DNA from: Hyphomicrobium_A sp963745205
Lineage (GTDB): Bacteria > Pseudomonadota > Alphaproteobacteria > Rhizobiales > Hyphomicrobiaceae
Length of the DNA: 64,000 nt
Reading direction: 5' to 3'
Assembly (NCBI GenBank): GCA_963745205.1
Contig: CAVUWX010000013.1
Span: 62,001-126,000, forward strand
Below, in pieces: positions 47,601 to 57,100 of this stretch; position 1 is the stretch's first letter, and every line of letters begins with the position of its first letter. The translations under genes and the position numbers were made by a program. Below the pieces are notes generated by a model. The model was not told where the DNA came from and did not search any database. It saw nothing but the letters and a program-made list of their open reading frames with translations.

Positions 47601-47672
47601 GATTCGCCCTTTGCCGCGCTCGGAGCCCTGCGCGACGAGCTCGTCAAGCGGAGCAAGGAGAGCAGCACTTGA
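44652..47672 (+). CDS. SUV3-like ATP-dependent RNA helicase with C-terminal low-complexity tail
   Basis: 1006 residues from the ATG at 44652, which has AGGAGG at 44637-44642; ATG at 44634 is less likely. Walker A GPTNTGKT (17-24), DEVQ box in LAIDEVQLAGD, motif VI in QIAGRAGRH. This is the bacterial relative of the mitochondrial degradosome helicase Suv3. The last 250 residues turn Ala/Pro-, then Arg/Glu/Pro-rich (ERRKDTPQRSKQRPEAR), probably disordered and RNA-binding. The downstream S4 gene overlaps it by 4 bases. Confidence 0.92.
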   Translation: MASDLEMRIRHTTAVLGPTNTGKTHLAIERMLGHESGMIGLPLRLLAREVYDKIAARVGADSVALITGEEKIKPERARFWVCTVEAMPRDVDVDFLAIDEVQLAGDPERGHVFTDRLLHARGRSETLLLGAQTMREAIADLVPGANFISRPRLSKLTYAGQKKITRLPQRSAVVAFSAAEVYSIAELIRRQRGGAAVVLGALSPRTRNAQVALYQSGDVDFLVATDAIGMGLNLDVDHVAFSASRKFDGQNHRNLTPSELSQIAGRAGRHMNDGTFGVTSSAEPFDADTVERLETHNFESVRVLQWRNRNLDFSSLEALKSSLRETPHIKHLARARAADDVVALDTVSGDKDVLRVAIAPAAVARLWEVCQIPDYRKISGQNHAELIGTIYKFLLGPSERIPEDWFAKQVAFADRTDGDIDTLANRIAHIRTWTFVSNRVDWLKDPPHWQARTREIEDKLSDALHECLTQRFVDLRTSALMKGMRDKDELHAEIAEDGAINVENHYVGRLRGFRFSADAGGGDGIHGKAARNAAAQVLARELSMRTRRVAAAQADAFQLSQRGVIAWKGEEIAQLEPSDDPLKPSVSVLADEYLSAPDREKVQARLDAWVAQTIAEKLKPLVEIGQAEDISGLARGIAFRLRENLGILRRETVGEEIKALDQTARAQLRKYGVRFGAFNIYFPTLLKPAAAELALALWSLKNAGTCGVALEAMPEVPRAGLTSFAPVPAAPDAFYRAYGYHVCGPRAVRIDMLERLADHIRPLLAWRSGAEGAAAPKGATGDGGFTATPDMMSLLGCSPEELGGVLKALGFRVDRRPVKKASEAPATAEAAQLAAAETAADAPAAEPTTEAPVAAALAAETVEKAAPSEPEFEEIWRPRRHPRVERRKDTPQRSKQRPEARVAAQTAQPAQSAPPAPPSGGNGHDARPSAHREHRRERSKEGAERGREGRPRRSNAPDRRRREERRKTEVLTAAPPRRAGADPDSPFAALGALRDELVKRSKESST

Positions 47673-48118
47673 GCGGCCCGGGCGATGAACAAGCGCCGGC
47701 CGCCGGCGAAACTCAGCGCATCGACAAGTGGCTTTGGTTTGCCCGCCTCATCAAGACGCGGACGCTCGCCTCCGAGCTCGTCGCCTCCGGCAAGGTCCGT
47801 CTCAACCGCGTCAAAGTCGACAAGCCGGGCCACATCGTGCGCGTCGGCGATGTGCTGACGGTGACGCTCAGCCGCCGTGTACGCCTCCTAAAGGTGATAG
47901 GACTCGGGCTGCGGCGAGGCCCATCTGACGCGGCGAGATCCCTCTACGAGGAATTGACAGCGCCCGCCGATCCGCCCAAACCTCTTGCGCAATCGACGTT
48001 GCAGATCCCAGGCTTGCAGCAGAACGGGACGGGCCCCGGCCGACGTGCGGCAGGCAGCGGGCGGCCGACCAAGAAAGACCGGCGGGACATCGATCGGCTG
48101 AGCGCAAAAAGCCGCTGA
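47669..48118 (+). CDS. S4-domain RNA-binding protein (Hsp15/HslR-like)
   Basis: 149 residues from a TTG overlapping the helicase stop. QRIDKWLWFARLIKTRTLASELVASGKVRLN is an S4 domain of the Hsp15 type. Hsp15 rescues stalled 50S subunits carrying nascent chains. The second half is a basic, disordered-looking extension (GRRAAGSGRPTKKDRRD). Coupling with the RNA helicase suggests RNA or ribosome work. Confidence 0.9.
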   Translation: MSGPGDEQAPAAGETQRIDKWLWFARLIKTRTLASELVASGKVRLNRVKVDKPGHIVRVGDVLTVTLSRRVRLLKVIGLGLRRGPSDAARSLYEELTAPADPPKPLAQSTLQIPGLQQNGTGPGRRAAGSGRPTKKDRRDIDRLSAKSR

Positions 48119-48226
48119 GCTGTCGCGCACGACTTCGTGCGGGGTTCTTGCGCAAAATCGGGCTCGCCAAAGCACGCGCCTTGGCCCATATCGCACTGTA
48201 CTGAGGACTGAAGCCGGACCCCATCA

Positions 48227-48565
48227 ATGACCTACATCGTCAATGAGAAATGCATAAAGTGCAAATACACCGATTGCGTGGAGGTCTGTCCCGTCGATTG
48301 CTTCTATGAAGGGGAGAACATGCTCGTTATCCACCCCGACGAGTGCATTGACTGCGGGGTTTGCGAGCCGGAATGCCCAGTGGAAGCGATCAAGCCCGAT
48401 ACCGAGCCAGGGTTGGAGAAATGGCTCGAGCTCAACCGCAAGTATTCCGAGACCTGGCCGAATATCACGTCCAAGAAGGATGCGCCGCCAGACGCCGACG
48501 CGCACAAGGACGAGCCCGACAAGTTTGAGAAATACTTTTCCCCGGAGCCAGGCACTGGCGATTAG
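48227..48565 (+). CDS. fdxA: Seven-iron ferredoxin FdxA
   Basis: 112 residues. The two cluster motifs are CIKCKYTDCVEVCPVDCF (the 3Fe-4S and 4Fe-4S ligands) and CIDCGVCEPECP. EPGLEKWLELNRKYSETWPN is typical of the C-terminal part in alphaproteobacterial FdxA. It transfers electrons at low potential in the cytoplasm; the redox partner is unknown here. It precedes the CarD gene, a widespread order in Rhizobiales. Confidence 0.96.
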   Translation: MTYIVNEKCIKCKYTDCVEVCPVDCFYEGENMLVIHPDECIDCGVCEPECPVEAIKPDTEPGLEKWLELNRKYSETWPNITSKKDAPPDADAHKDEPDKFEKYFSPEPGTGD

Positions 48566-49006
48566 CGCCGGCTGAGGCCGCCAGCCCTGCCCCACCCCTT
48601 GCTTGCGGCAAAATGTGCAAAGCATGAGGGGAAAGCCTTGAATTCAAAGCCCCCCGTTAATCGGCCCCACATCCTGCGGGCCGGTCGGCCTTCATTTTCG
48701 ATGAAGTTTATGTTACGGTAGCAGCAATTGAAGCTGAGAACTGAATACAAAACCGGAACAGGTGCGGACAAATAGTATCTCTTTTCCCCTGAGACTAACG
48801 ACGATCCGCCGCACGCGGACCGAGGAAGAGCGGTTTTGACATAAGCCAATACAACTTCCGGATCGAAAACCGGCTCTGGCGGGTTTGCCCTTCGGATCCA
48901 AAAAGTTGCAAGAGCGACGGCTGACCTGTCGACGCCCTGGATTGGCGCGCAATCGTTCCGTGTGCAGTAAAGAGTACCACCCCGACGAGAAAGTGAGACG
49001 ACCCCT
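48566..49006. other. fdxA-CarD intergenic region
   Basis: These 441 bases hold no ORF that I trust. TTGACA occurs at 48836-48841, facing the CarD gene, but no good -10 follows at 16-18 bases. The stretch at 48700-48790 is AT-richer than its surroundings. A long CarD leader or an unseen small RNA is possible, but I see no clear structure. Confidence 0.4.
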
Positions 49007-50017
49007 ATGGCTCAAAAGAAGAAGGCGCAAACTGCCGGTCGCGCGGCCAACTCTGCCGGCGCCAGCAAGAAAGGTGCCCGCAAGGCAGTCGTCGCGACGA
49101 AGGGGTCGGCCCGTTCGGACCACAAGCTGAAGGCCGTTCCGCGCAAGGCCACCGTCAGCCCGCAAGCGCCTGCCAAGAGCACGAAGCCCGGCGCCAAGAC
49201 AGCAGGAACCGCTGCCGCCGTCAAGTCGGCCGCTCGGCCCGTCAAGGCCATGCCTGCCGCGGCCGCGAAGGTCGCCGGCAAGGCCACCGTCGCCGGCAAG
49301 GGCCCGGGCGCGATCGCCGCGATCCGCGCGGTCGCCGCCGCGATGAAGCCGTCGGGCCAAAAGATCACCGCAGCCGTCGCGCCCGCAACGCCTAAGTCGG
49401 TTGCCGAGAAGGCGGCCGCCTCGCGCCAGCTCGTGGCCGCGCAGAAGAAGCCGGTCAACCAGCGCCACGGGTTCCGCGCCAACGAGTTCATCGTCTATCC
49501 GGCGCACGGCGTCGGCCGCATCGTCGGCATCGAGGAGCAGGAGATCGCCGGCATGGCGCTCGAGCTCTTCGTCATCAACTTCGACAAGGAGAAGCTGACG
49601 CTGCGCGTGCCGACCGGCAAGCTGCAGAGCGTCGGCATGCGCAAGCTCTCCGAGGAGCCCGTCGTCAAGAAGGCGATGGAGACGCTGAAAGGTCGCGCGC
49701 GCGTGAAGCGCACCATGTGGAGCCGCCGCGCCCAGGAGTACGTCGCCAAGATCAACTCCGGCGATCTCGTCGCCATCGCCGAGGTCGTGCGCGATCTCTA
49801 TCGCTCCGAGGCGCAGCCCGAGCAGTCTTACTCCGAGCGGCAGCTCTATGAGGATGCGCTCGATCGCATGGCGCGCGAGATCGCAGCGGTCGAGAAGCTC
49901 GATGAGCGCGGCGCCGTGCAGCGCATCACCGAGGTGCTCTCCAAGAGCGCGCGCGGACGCCGCCTTGCGGCCGAGGCTGAGGCCGAGGGCGGAGACGCTC
50001 AGACCGCGGCCGCCTGA
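49007..50017 (+). CDS. CarD/CdnL-family transcription regulator with histone-H1-like N-terminal tail
   Basis: 336 residues. Residues 1-145 consist largely of Ala, Lys, Pro, Val and Ser with repeated K-A-x patterns (e.g. KSTKPGAKTAGTAAAVKSAA), like histone H1 C-terminal tails. From about residue 155 comes the CarD N-terminal Tudor-like RNA-polymerase-binding domain (NEFIVYPAHGVGRIVGIEEQ) and the helical C-terminal DNA-binding domain (MWSRRAQEYVAKINSGDL). CdnL stabilises open promoter complexes in alphaproteobacteria; standard proteins have about 170 residues and lack this tail. Confidence 0.92.
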   Translation: MAQKKKAQTAGRAANSAGASKKGARKAVVATKGSARSDHKLKAVPRKATVSPQAPAKSTKPGAKTAGTAAAVKSAARPVKAMPAAAAKVAGKATVAGKGPGAIAAIRAVAAAMKPSGQKITAAVAPATPKSVAEKAAASRQLVAAQKKPVNQRHGFRANEFIVYPAHGVGRIVGIEEQEIAGMALELFVINFDKEKLTLRVPTGKLQSVGMRKLSEEPVVKKAMETLKGRARVKRTMWSRRAQEYVAKINSGDLVAIAEVVRDLYRSEAQPEQSYSERQLYEDALDRMAREIAAVEKLDERGAVQRITEVLSKSARGRRLAAEAEAEGGDAQTAAA

Positions 50018-50037
50018 CGCGAACGCGGAAGGCGGCC
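50008..50037. terminator. Possible bidirectional terminator after the CarD gene
   Basis: GGCCGCCT and AGGCGGCC form an 8-base stem with a 14-base loop that spans the CarD stop codon; TTT follows. It lies between two convergent genes. Loop size and short T-run make it moderate evidence only. Confidence 0.4.
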
Positions 50038-50038
50038 T

Positions 50039-51007
50039 TTAGAGATCGACGCCCGGCAGCTTCGGCGCCGGGCGTTTTCGTTTCTGCGGCTCGCTCGGCC
50101 GCTCGCTGCTGAGCACGGGGCCCCCCGGTGCGGCCGGCGCCGGATGCGCGCCGTCCTCGATGACGGTGAGCTGACTCGGGTCATCGATAGCGATGTAGGG
50201 ACCGCTGCGATATTCAATCCAGCCGCGCACCTCCACGCGCCGCCCCTGCAGCTCGGCAAGCGTCTTTGCCCACTCCGGGTTGGCGTGCAGGACCTTGGTG
50301 TCGATGCCGGCTGAGAAGTCGGTGCGCCAGTCGCGACCGAAATCCAGATAGGTGCGCGACTTCGCAGCCTTTACGCGCACGACGCTCCCCTCGACGATCT
50401 GATAGCTGTTGCGATAACGCAGAAGCTTGCCGGCTTCCACCGCGGCGCGCGTGGCATAGGCCGCATTCGCCCATAGGCCCGTTTGCGCCTCGCGGGCCAC
50501 GCGCTCGTGCGCCAGCAGCTCGCGTGCGCAGGCGAAGCTATCCGGCAGTCCGTAGGCGCGTGCGTGCCCGGTGCTCAAGAGGCGCCCCTGAACCCACACG
50601 CGCTCGCCGTTCTCCTCGAGGAAGAGGTGCGCGAGCAGGCGACCATAGCGATCCTTGGTGCGGCCCGAGGTGGCGAGCTCGACGCTGCGGCCGACGACGA
50701 GATCGCGCAGCGCCGCCATCGCCGCCTGCTCTGGCGGCCAGGCTTCCGCGTCTGGTCTCATATCGGGCGAGCGCGGGGCGAGCGCGCCGATCAGGCGCAC
50801 TTCCTCATCGTCGTCGAGCAGAACCGTCTCGGCGTCGATGACGCGCACGACGGAGCGCGTCGGCCCCGCCTCAAGCGTGCAGGTTTGCGCCTGCCATGCC
50901 TGTTGCTGCTGATCTTCGGCTCGCGCCGGCGTCGTCGCGACAAAGAGCAATAGCGCCAGCGCGGCGTAGGCGCCCGGCAAACGGACCTGTTGACGCGACG
51001 CGATCAT
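50039..51007 (-). CDS. Exported thermonuclease-like (SNase domain) protein with altered active site
   Basis: 322 residues from the ATG at 51007, with GGGGCGGAG directly upstream. The signal peptide ends near TPARA. An SNase-like OB fold covers about residues 50-165: VVRVIDAETVLLDDDEEVRLIGALAP, then TKDRYGRLLAHLFLEENG. In active nucleases the RL..xDxPE motif provides Asp and Glu; here it is RLIGALAPR, so both acidic residues appear lost, while the two Arg remain. C-terminal half has a further OB-like part and a basic Pro-rich tail. Possibly a binding protein rather than nuclease. Confidence 0.8.
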   Translation of the reverse strand: MIASRQQVRLPGAYAALALLLFVATTPARAEDQQQQAWQAQTCTLEAGPTRSVVRVIDAETVLLDDDEEVRLIGALAPRSPDMRPDAEAWPPEQAAMAALRDLVVGRSVELATSGRTKDRYGRLLAHLFLEENGERVWVQGRLLSTGHARAYGLPDSFACARELLAHERVAREAQTGLWANAAYATRAAVEAGKLLRYRNSYQIVEGSVVRVKAAKSRTYLDFGRDWRTDFSAGIDTKVLHANPEWAKTLAELQGRRVEVRGWIEYRSGPYIAIDDPSQLTVIEDGAHPAPAAPGGPVLSSERPSEPQKRKRPAPKLPGVDL

Positions 51008-51126
51008 CTCCGCCCCACGCGAGACGATGGGCGGGAGGCCTTGGGTGGCTCCCTCACGCCACCCCGCTCGGCTCCCTGGCAAACAAGTATAGGCGAGCAG
51101 CACGCGGGGCGGAACGCACTAACGCG

Positions 51127-52728
51127 CTATCTGGATCCGACCCGCATCGGTTCAGGTGTGGTGGTAGTGTCGTCGGCGCTGGGGCCCCTCCCCGCGTTCG
51201 GGCTATCGTCGAGCAACGGCGCGGCGCGTGCAATGCGGTCCAGGTCCTCCCGCTCCCACGCCGGCGCATGATCGAAGACGACGCGTTCGACGCCGGCGGA
51301 CGGCGAGGCGAGAAACCCCTTGATGAGGATGCTGCCGCCGCTTGCCAGCTTGAGCAGCAAGTCGTCGGGGCTTTGCGCTGGCCGATAGAGCGAAACCTCG
51401 TCCGGCCCGATGCCGCCCGCGAGGACGAGCTGGTCGACATCGCCCGGCGTGGCCTTATCCTCGATCACGTCGTTGCCGTCGCCGTCGAGATAGACGTAGG
51501 CGTCGCTGCCCGACCCGCCGATGAGCCTATCGTCGCCGGGACCGCCGTAGAGGACGTCGTCGCCGCCCAAGCCGGTAAGAACGTTGTCGGCGTCATCGCC
51601 GAGCAGGCGGTTTGCCAGCGCGTTGCCTTCGCCGCGGACCGCTGAGCCGATGAGCTCGAGGTTGCGCTCGCCGCGGGCGAGCGTGTAATCGGTCGCGGAT
51701 CTGATCGGCGCCCCGCCGTCGTCGCCGACAAGGCGTGCGTTTCGGGTGTGCTCCGCCGCTGCTCCGTGCCCGCTCCCCGGCGTGCGCTCGTAGGCGCTCG
51801 GGTCGAGGATGACATTATCCTCGACAAGATCGACCCCCTTTCCCAGCACGATGTGGTCCGTCGACTCATTCCACTGGATGCGCTCGATGGAGAACAGGTG
51901 ATCGACCCCGCCGGGGAACACCGCGACATAGTTCGGCACCTTGCGCGGGATCCAGTAGCGGTTGAAGGCGATGCGCACCTCCTCGGCGCCGGAATAGTCC
52001 ATGACATCAGCGCCGTCCTACGCGTAATCGAGGCCCGGCTGGCCGCCATGGACGATGTTGAACCCCAGCGACCAGTGAAAGAGATCGTCGCCCTCGCCGC
52101 CGTAGAACTTCTCGATGCGGTCGCGATCTGAGCCGCCGAAGAATTCGTCGTTGCCGCGCCCGCCAAGCAGCGTCGTGAACGTGCCATCGGTGCGTAGAAC
52201 ATCGTTGCCGCCCGTACCGAGCAGGGTCCCCGTGCCGGGCGACATGTGCAGCCCAAACGGCAGGCGCTCGGACGGATCGAGCCCGGAGTAGTAGATCAGC
52301 GAGGCAATGGCAGAGGACGAGTTGACGGTCGGCGTCGGCGAGCCGGGCAGTCCGAAGGCGATGTAGGGGTAATCCTGCTCTTCGATGTCGCGCGCGTAGG
52401 AGGCCATGGTCTCCCACGCGCCAAACGCGCTGCCGTCGCAGGCAAGGCAGCGGCTGCCCCGTACCTCCGGCGTTCCGATCTTGGCCACGAGCTCCTCGCG
52501 CGCCGCGAGGTTCGCCACCGAAAGGGTAGTGCGCCCGTCGGCGCCCTCGATGCCGAGGAACGTGCCGTCGCGGCCGACCTCGCGCACGCCCTCCATCACG
52601 AACCAATCGTCCTGGCGCGACCGGGTGCCGAGGTCGTCCGGTTGGTAGACGAGCTGCAGATGGTCGAAGCCGAGCAGGCCCAGAGCGAAAAGCTGCACGG
52701 GGATCCACTCGATGCGGATACACGGCAT
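51127..52728 (-). pseudogene. RTX-type calcium-binding-repeat protein interrupted by an in-frame TAG
   Basis: The first 236 codons from the ATG at 52728 and the following part (next ATG at 52002) lie in the same frame, separated only by TAG at 52018-52020. Nonapeptide-like repeats occur on both sides: LLGGRGNDEFFGGSDRD, FYGGEGDDLFHW, then LTGLGGDDVLYGGPGDDRLIGG and YLDGDGNDVIEDKA. These bind calcium in secreted RTX proteins. The N-terminal domain (FGAWETMASYARDIEEQDYP) is not recognised. A single base change would restore a protein of about 533 residues. No type I secretion genes are near. Confidence 0.75.
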
Positions 52729-52953
52729 TGGCGGCAGGGCCTTGAAATAGGCTTGATATTCTAATCCGGCGCGTAAATCAGAGTTTAATACAATTTAAGG
52801 TTGTGCACCAGCGCGACGCCTGGATCATCGGGGTTGATCTGCAACCCCAGTGCAATTGGCGTCCGATGAAATTCGTTAGCTCGTATCCGGTAGCTTGCAT
52901 AAAACGCGCGGCGCGCCGCGTGTCATCGGTCGGCACGAACTCCTGACGGACCC

Positions 52954-54111
52954 ATGGGCGGCAACACCACGAGCCTGCGCATCGGCGTGGCCTTCGCGTC
53001 GATCATGCTGCTTGGTGCCTGCGAGCAGCAGAACAAGTACCAGCCGCCGCCGCCGGCCGAGGTAAGCGTAGCCAAGCCCGAGCAGCGCAAAGTCACCCTC
53101 TACATGGAGGTGACGGGCTCGACGGCCCCGCTCAACCGCGTCGATCTGGTCGCGCGCGTGCAGGGCTTCCTCGACAAGGTCGCCTACAAGGACGGCGCCG
53201 CCGTCAAGAAGGGCGACCTGCTGTTCCAGATCGATCAGCAGGACTTCAAGATCGCGCTGCAGATCGCGCAGGCCTCGCAGGAGCAGCAGGAGGCGCTGCT
53301 CTTGCAGGCGGAGGCCGACTTGAAGCGCAAGCAGGAGCTGGTCAAGACAGCGGCCGTGTCCGTCGCCACGCTAGACGACTCGAGGGCAAAGCGCGATTCG
53401 ACCGTGGCCGAGCTCGCAAAGGCCAAGGGCCAGGTCGAGCAGGCCAAACGCAACCTCGAGTACACCACCATCACGGCACCCTTCGACGGCAACATGACCG
53501 CACGCCTGGTCGATCCCGGCGCCATGGTCGGCGCCGAAGGCCCGACCAAGCTCGCGACCATCGTGCAGATCGATCCGCTCTACGTGAAGTTCAACATCGA
53601 CGAGCAGCAGGTGCTCACCGTACGTGAGCACATGCGTGAGATGGGCGTGACGCTAAAGGACTTGGGGCCGATTCCGGTCGACATCGGGTTGCAGACGGAG
53701 AAGGGCTATCCGCATACGGGCACACTCGACTACGTGGCGCCCGAGATTGATTCCAGCACCGGCACGCTCGCGGGTCGCGCCATCATCGACAACAAGGAAA
53801 ACTTGCTCGAGCCGGGCCTGTTCGTGCGCGTGCGCATCCCCAAGCAGCTGAACGTCGAGTCGCTCTTGGTGCCGGACATTGCGCTCGGCAACAATCAGCA
53901 GGGCCGCTACCTGCTCATCGTCGACGACAAGAACCTCGTCGTGCAGCGCCAGGTCGAGGTCGGCGAACTCGTCGACGGCTCGCTGCGCATTATCAAGAGC
54001 GGGATTTCCCCCGACGACCGCGTGATCGTTGGCGGCGTCATGCGCGCTCTGCCCGGCAACACCGTCGTGCCCGTTACGGCCTCCGCCAATGCCGACAAGG
54101 CCGGCAAATGA
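52954..54111 (+). CDS. RND efflux periplasmic adaptor (membrane-fusion protein)
   Basis: 385 residues. The lipobox LLGAC at about residues 19-23 makes it a likely inner-membrane-anchored lipoprotein. Order: barrel-sandwich (RVDLVARVQGFLDKVAYKDG), a coiled-coil hairpin (about 95-165, QEQQEALLLQAEADLKRKQE), lipoyl return strand (YTTITAPFDGNMTARLVDPG) and beta-barrel. It links the permease to an outer-membrane channel; no TolC-like gene is in the window. It overlaps the permease by 4 bases. Confidence 0.95.
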   Translation: MGGNTTSLRIGVAFASIMLLGACEQQNKYQPPPPAEVSVAKPEQRKVTLYMEVTGSTAPLNRVDLVARVQGFLDKVAYKDGAAVKKGDLLFQIDQQDFKIALQIAQASQEQQEALLLQAEADLKRKQELVKTAAVSVATLDDSRAKRDSTVAELAKAKGQVEQAKRNLEYTTITAPFDGNMTARLVDPGAMVGAEGPTKLATIVQIDPLYVKFNIDEQQVLTVREHMREMGVTLKDLGPIPVDIGLQTEKGYPHTGTLDYVAPEIDSSTGTLAGRAIIDNKENLLEPGLFVRVRIPKQLNVESLLVPDIALGNNQQGRYLLIVDDKNLVVQRQVEVGELVDGSLRIIKSGISPDDRVIVGGVMRALPGNTVVPVTASANADKAGK

Positions 54112-57100
54112 TCGCCAAGTTCTTTATCGATCGGCCGGTCCTCGCCAACGTGATCGCGCTGCTGATCGTGATCCTCGGCCTCGTCGCGCTTCTCCGGCTG
54201 CCGGTCTCGCAGTACCCCGACGTCACTCCCCCGACGGTGGTGGTGACCGCGCGCTATCCCGGCGCCAGCTCGGCGACGGTTGCCCGCGAGGTCGCGCTGC
54301 CGATCGAGCAGCGGGTCAACGGCGTCGAGGGCATGATCTACATGTCCTCGCTCTCGACCAGCGACGGACAGTACACGCTCACCGTCACGTTCAAGATCGG
54401 CACCGACGGCGACAAGGCGCAGATCCTGGTCGAGAACCGCGTCTCCAGCGCGCTCGCGGCGCTGCCCGAAAGCGTGCAGAAGCAGGGCGTGCAGACCAAC
54501 AAGAAATCCACCTCGATTCTGGAGATCGTGGCGCTCACCTCCCCCGACGGGCGCTACGACAGCCTGTTCCTGTCGAATTACGCGACCATCAACCTGCTCG
54601 ACGAGATCGCGCGCCTCGACGGCGTCGGCAGCGTCTCCGTGTTCGGCGCGGGCCAGTACGCGATCCGCATCTGGCTCGATCCGCAGAAGCTGCAGGCACG
54701 GGGCCTCGTGCCCGCCGACGTGATCAACGCCGTCAACCTGCAGAGCCGCTCGACCAGCGCCGGGCAGGTCGGGCTGCCGCCGGTGCCGCAGGGGCAGAAC
54801 TTCCAGTATTCGATCAACGTGCGCGGCAAGCTCGACGAGGTCGTCGAGTTCGAGAACATCATCGTCAAGACAGACAGCGGCGGGCGCATCACGCGGCTGC
54901 AAGACGTGGCGCGCGTGGAGCTCGGCGCGCAGCAATACAGCCAGACCTTCAAGCTCGACGAGAAGCCGGCGGCCGGCATGGCCGTCTACCAGCTCCCCGA
55001 CGCCAACGCGCTCGAGGTGGCCAAGCGTGTCGAAGAGCGCATGAAGGTGCTCGAGAAGGCTTTTCCCGAAGGGATGAACTGGACCATCCCCTTCAACACG
55101 ACCAAGTTCGTGAGCTCGGCCGTGCACGACGTTTACCGCACGCTGATCGAGGCCGCGCTGCTCGTGCTCGTCGTCATCCTCGTATTCCTGCAGGATTGGC
55201 GGGCGACGCTCGTGCCGGCGACGACGGTACCGGTCACCATCATTGGCGCCTTCGCAGCCATGGCCATGCTCGGCTTCACCGTCAACCTGTCGACGCTGTT
55301 CGCCATCATCCTCGCCATTGGCATCGTCGTCGACGACGCCATCATCGTGGTGGAAGGCGCGGCCAAGCACATCGAGCACGGGCTCTCCCCGCACGACGCC
55401 GCGGTCAAGGCCATGGACGAGCTGTTGGGCCCCATCATCGGCATCACGCTCGTCTTGATGGCCGTGTTCGTGCCCGCGGCCTTCCTGCCGGGTCTCTCGG
55501 GTCAAATGTACCGTCAGTTCGCGCTCGTCATCGCCGCGACCTCGCTCATCAGCGCCATCAACGCCATGACGTTGAAGCCGACGCAATGCGCACTGTGGCT
55601 GCGCCCGGTGACGCCGCCGGAGCAGCGCAACATCTTCTATCGCGGCTTCAACAGCGTCTATAACCGGGCGGAGCACGCCTACGCCGGCCTGATGGCGCGC
55701 ATGGTCGCCCATAGCGGCGTGATGGCGCTCATCGTAGCGGCGCTCGTCGGCCTCGCCATCTTCTCCTTGAGCCGCGTACCGACGGGTTTCCTGCCGATCG
55801 AAGACCAGGGCTACTTCCTGGTCGTCGTGCAGCTCCCCGAGGGCGCCTCGCTCGAGCGCACGACGCGCGCGCTCGACGACGTGACGACGCGCGTCAAGGC
55901 GCAGCCCGGCGTCGACAAGGTCGTCGCCATCGCCGGCCTGGCGGCGCTGAACGACAGCGCCAGCCTGTCGAGCGCCGGCGTCGCCTACGTCATCCTCAAG
56001 GACTGGGACAAGCGCAAGAAGGGCGAGGATCTGCTCGGCCTCTACAAGGGCCTTAACGCGCGCGTGCAGGACATCCCCGACGGCACCGCGCTCGTCATCC
56101 CGCCGCCCGCGATCCAGGGCATCGGCAACGTCGCCGGCGCCACCATGAAGGTCGAGATCCGTGATGGCAGCTTCGACTACGCCAAGCTGCAGCGCCTCGC
56201 CCAAGCGATCGCCGACCGCGCGCGCGGCCAATCGATGATCGCCTCCTCGACCAACGTCTTTCTTGCGGATGCGCCGCAGCTCAACGTCAACATCGACCGC
56301 GTGAAAGCCGAGACGCTCGGCGTTCCGCTTGGCAACGCGCTCGACGCCTTGAGCTCCTATATCGGCTCGAGCTACGTCGGCCAATTCAACAAGTTCGGCC
56401 GCGTGTTCCAGATCTACGTGCAGGCCGAAGCCGCCTCGCGCATGAACCCGGAAAGCCTGCAGTACCTGCAGGTGCGCAACAACGACGGCAAGATGGTGCC
56501 GTTCGGCACGCTGGCTTCCATCGAGACCGTGGCCGGGCCCTCGGTGATCAGCCTCTACAATCTCTACCCCGCAGCGACCGTCATCACCGCGACCGCGCAA
56601 GGCGCGAGCTCCGGCCAGGGCATCGGCCTGCTCGAGCAGATCGCCAAGGACACGCTGCCGCCCGGCACGGGCTACGAATGGACGGCGATGTCCTACCAGG
56701 AGAAGGAGGTCGGCAATCAGATCTACATCATCTACGGCTTGAGCCTCCTGCTCGTGTACCTCGTGCTCGCGGGCCAGTACGAGAGCTGGATCGCGCCGGC
56801 TACGGTCATCATCTCGGTGCCGCTGGCGCTGCTCGGCACCGCCGTGGCGCTGCTGGCGTTGGGCGTCGCCAACAACCTCTACACCCAGATCGGTCTCATT
56901 TTGTTGATTGCGCTGTCGAGCAAGAACGCGATCCTCATCGTCGAGTTCGCGCGCGAATTGCGCATGAAAGAGGGCCACGACATCCTCGCCGCCGCGGTCG
57001 AAGCCGCGCGCTCGCGTTTCCGGCCGATCCTGATGACGTCGTTCGCCTTCATCCTCGGCGTGGTGCCGCTGGTGCTCGCCAACGGCGCCGGCGCCAACGC

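Noticed and set aside
53907..56978. 1023-codon minus-strand ORF opposite the RND pump
   Set aside because: Arg/Asp/His-rich shadow of a GC-rich coding strand; the plus strand encodes clear efflux adaptor and permease.
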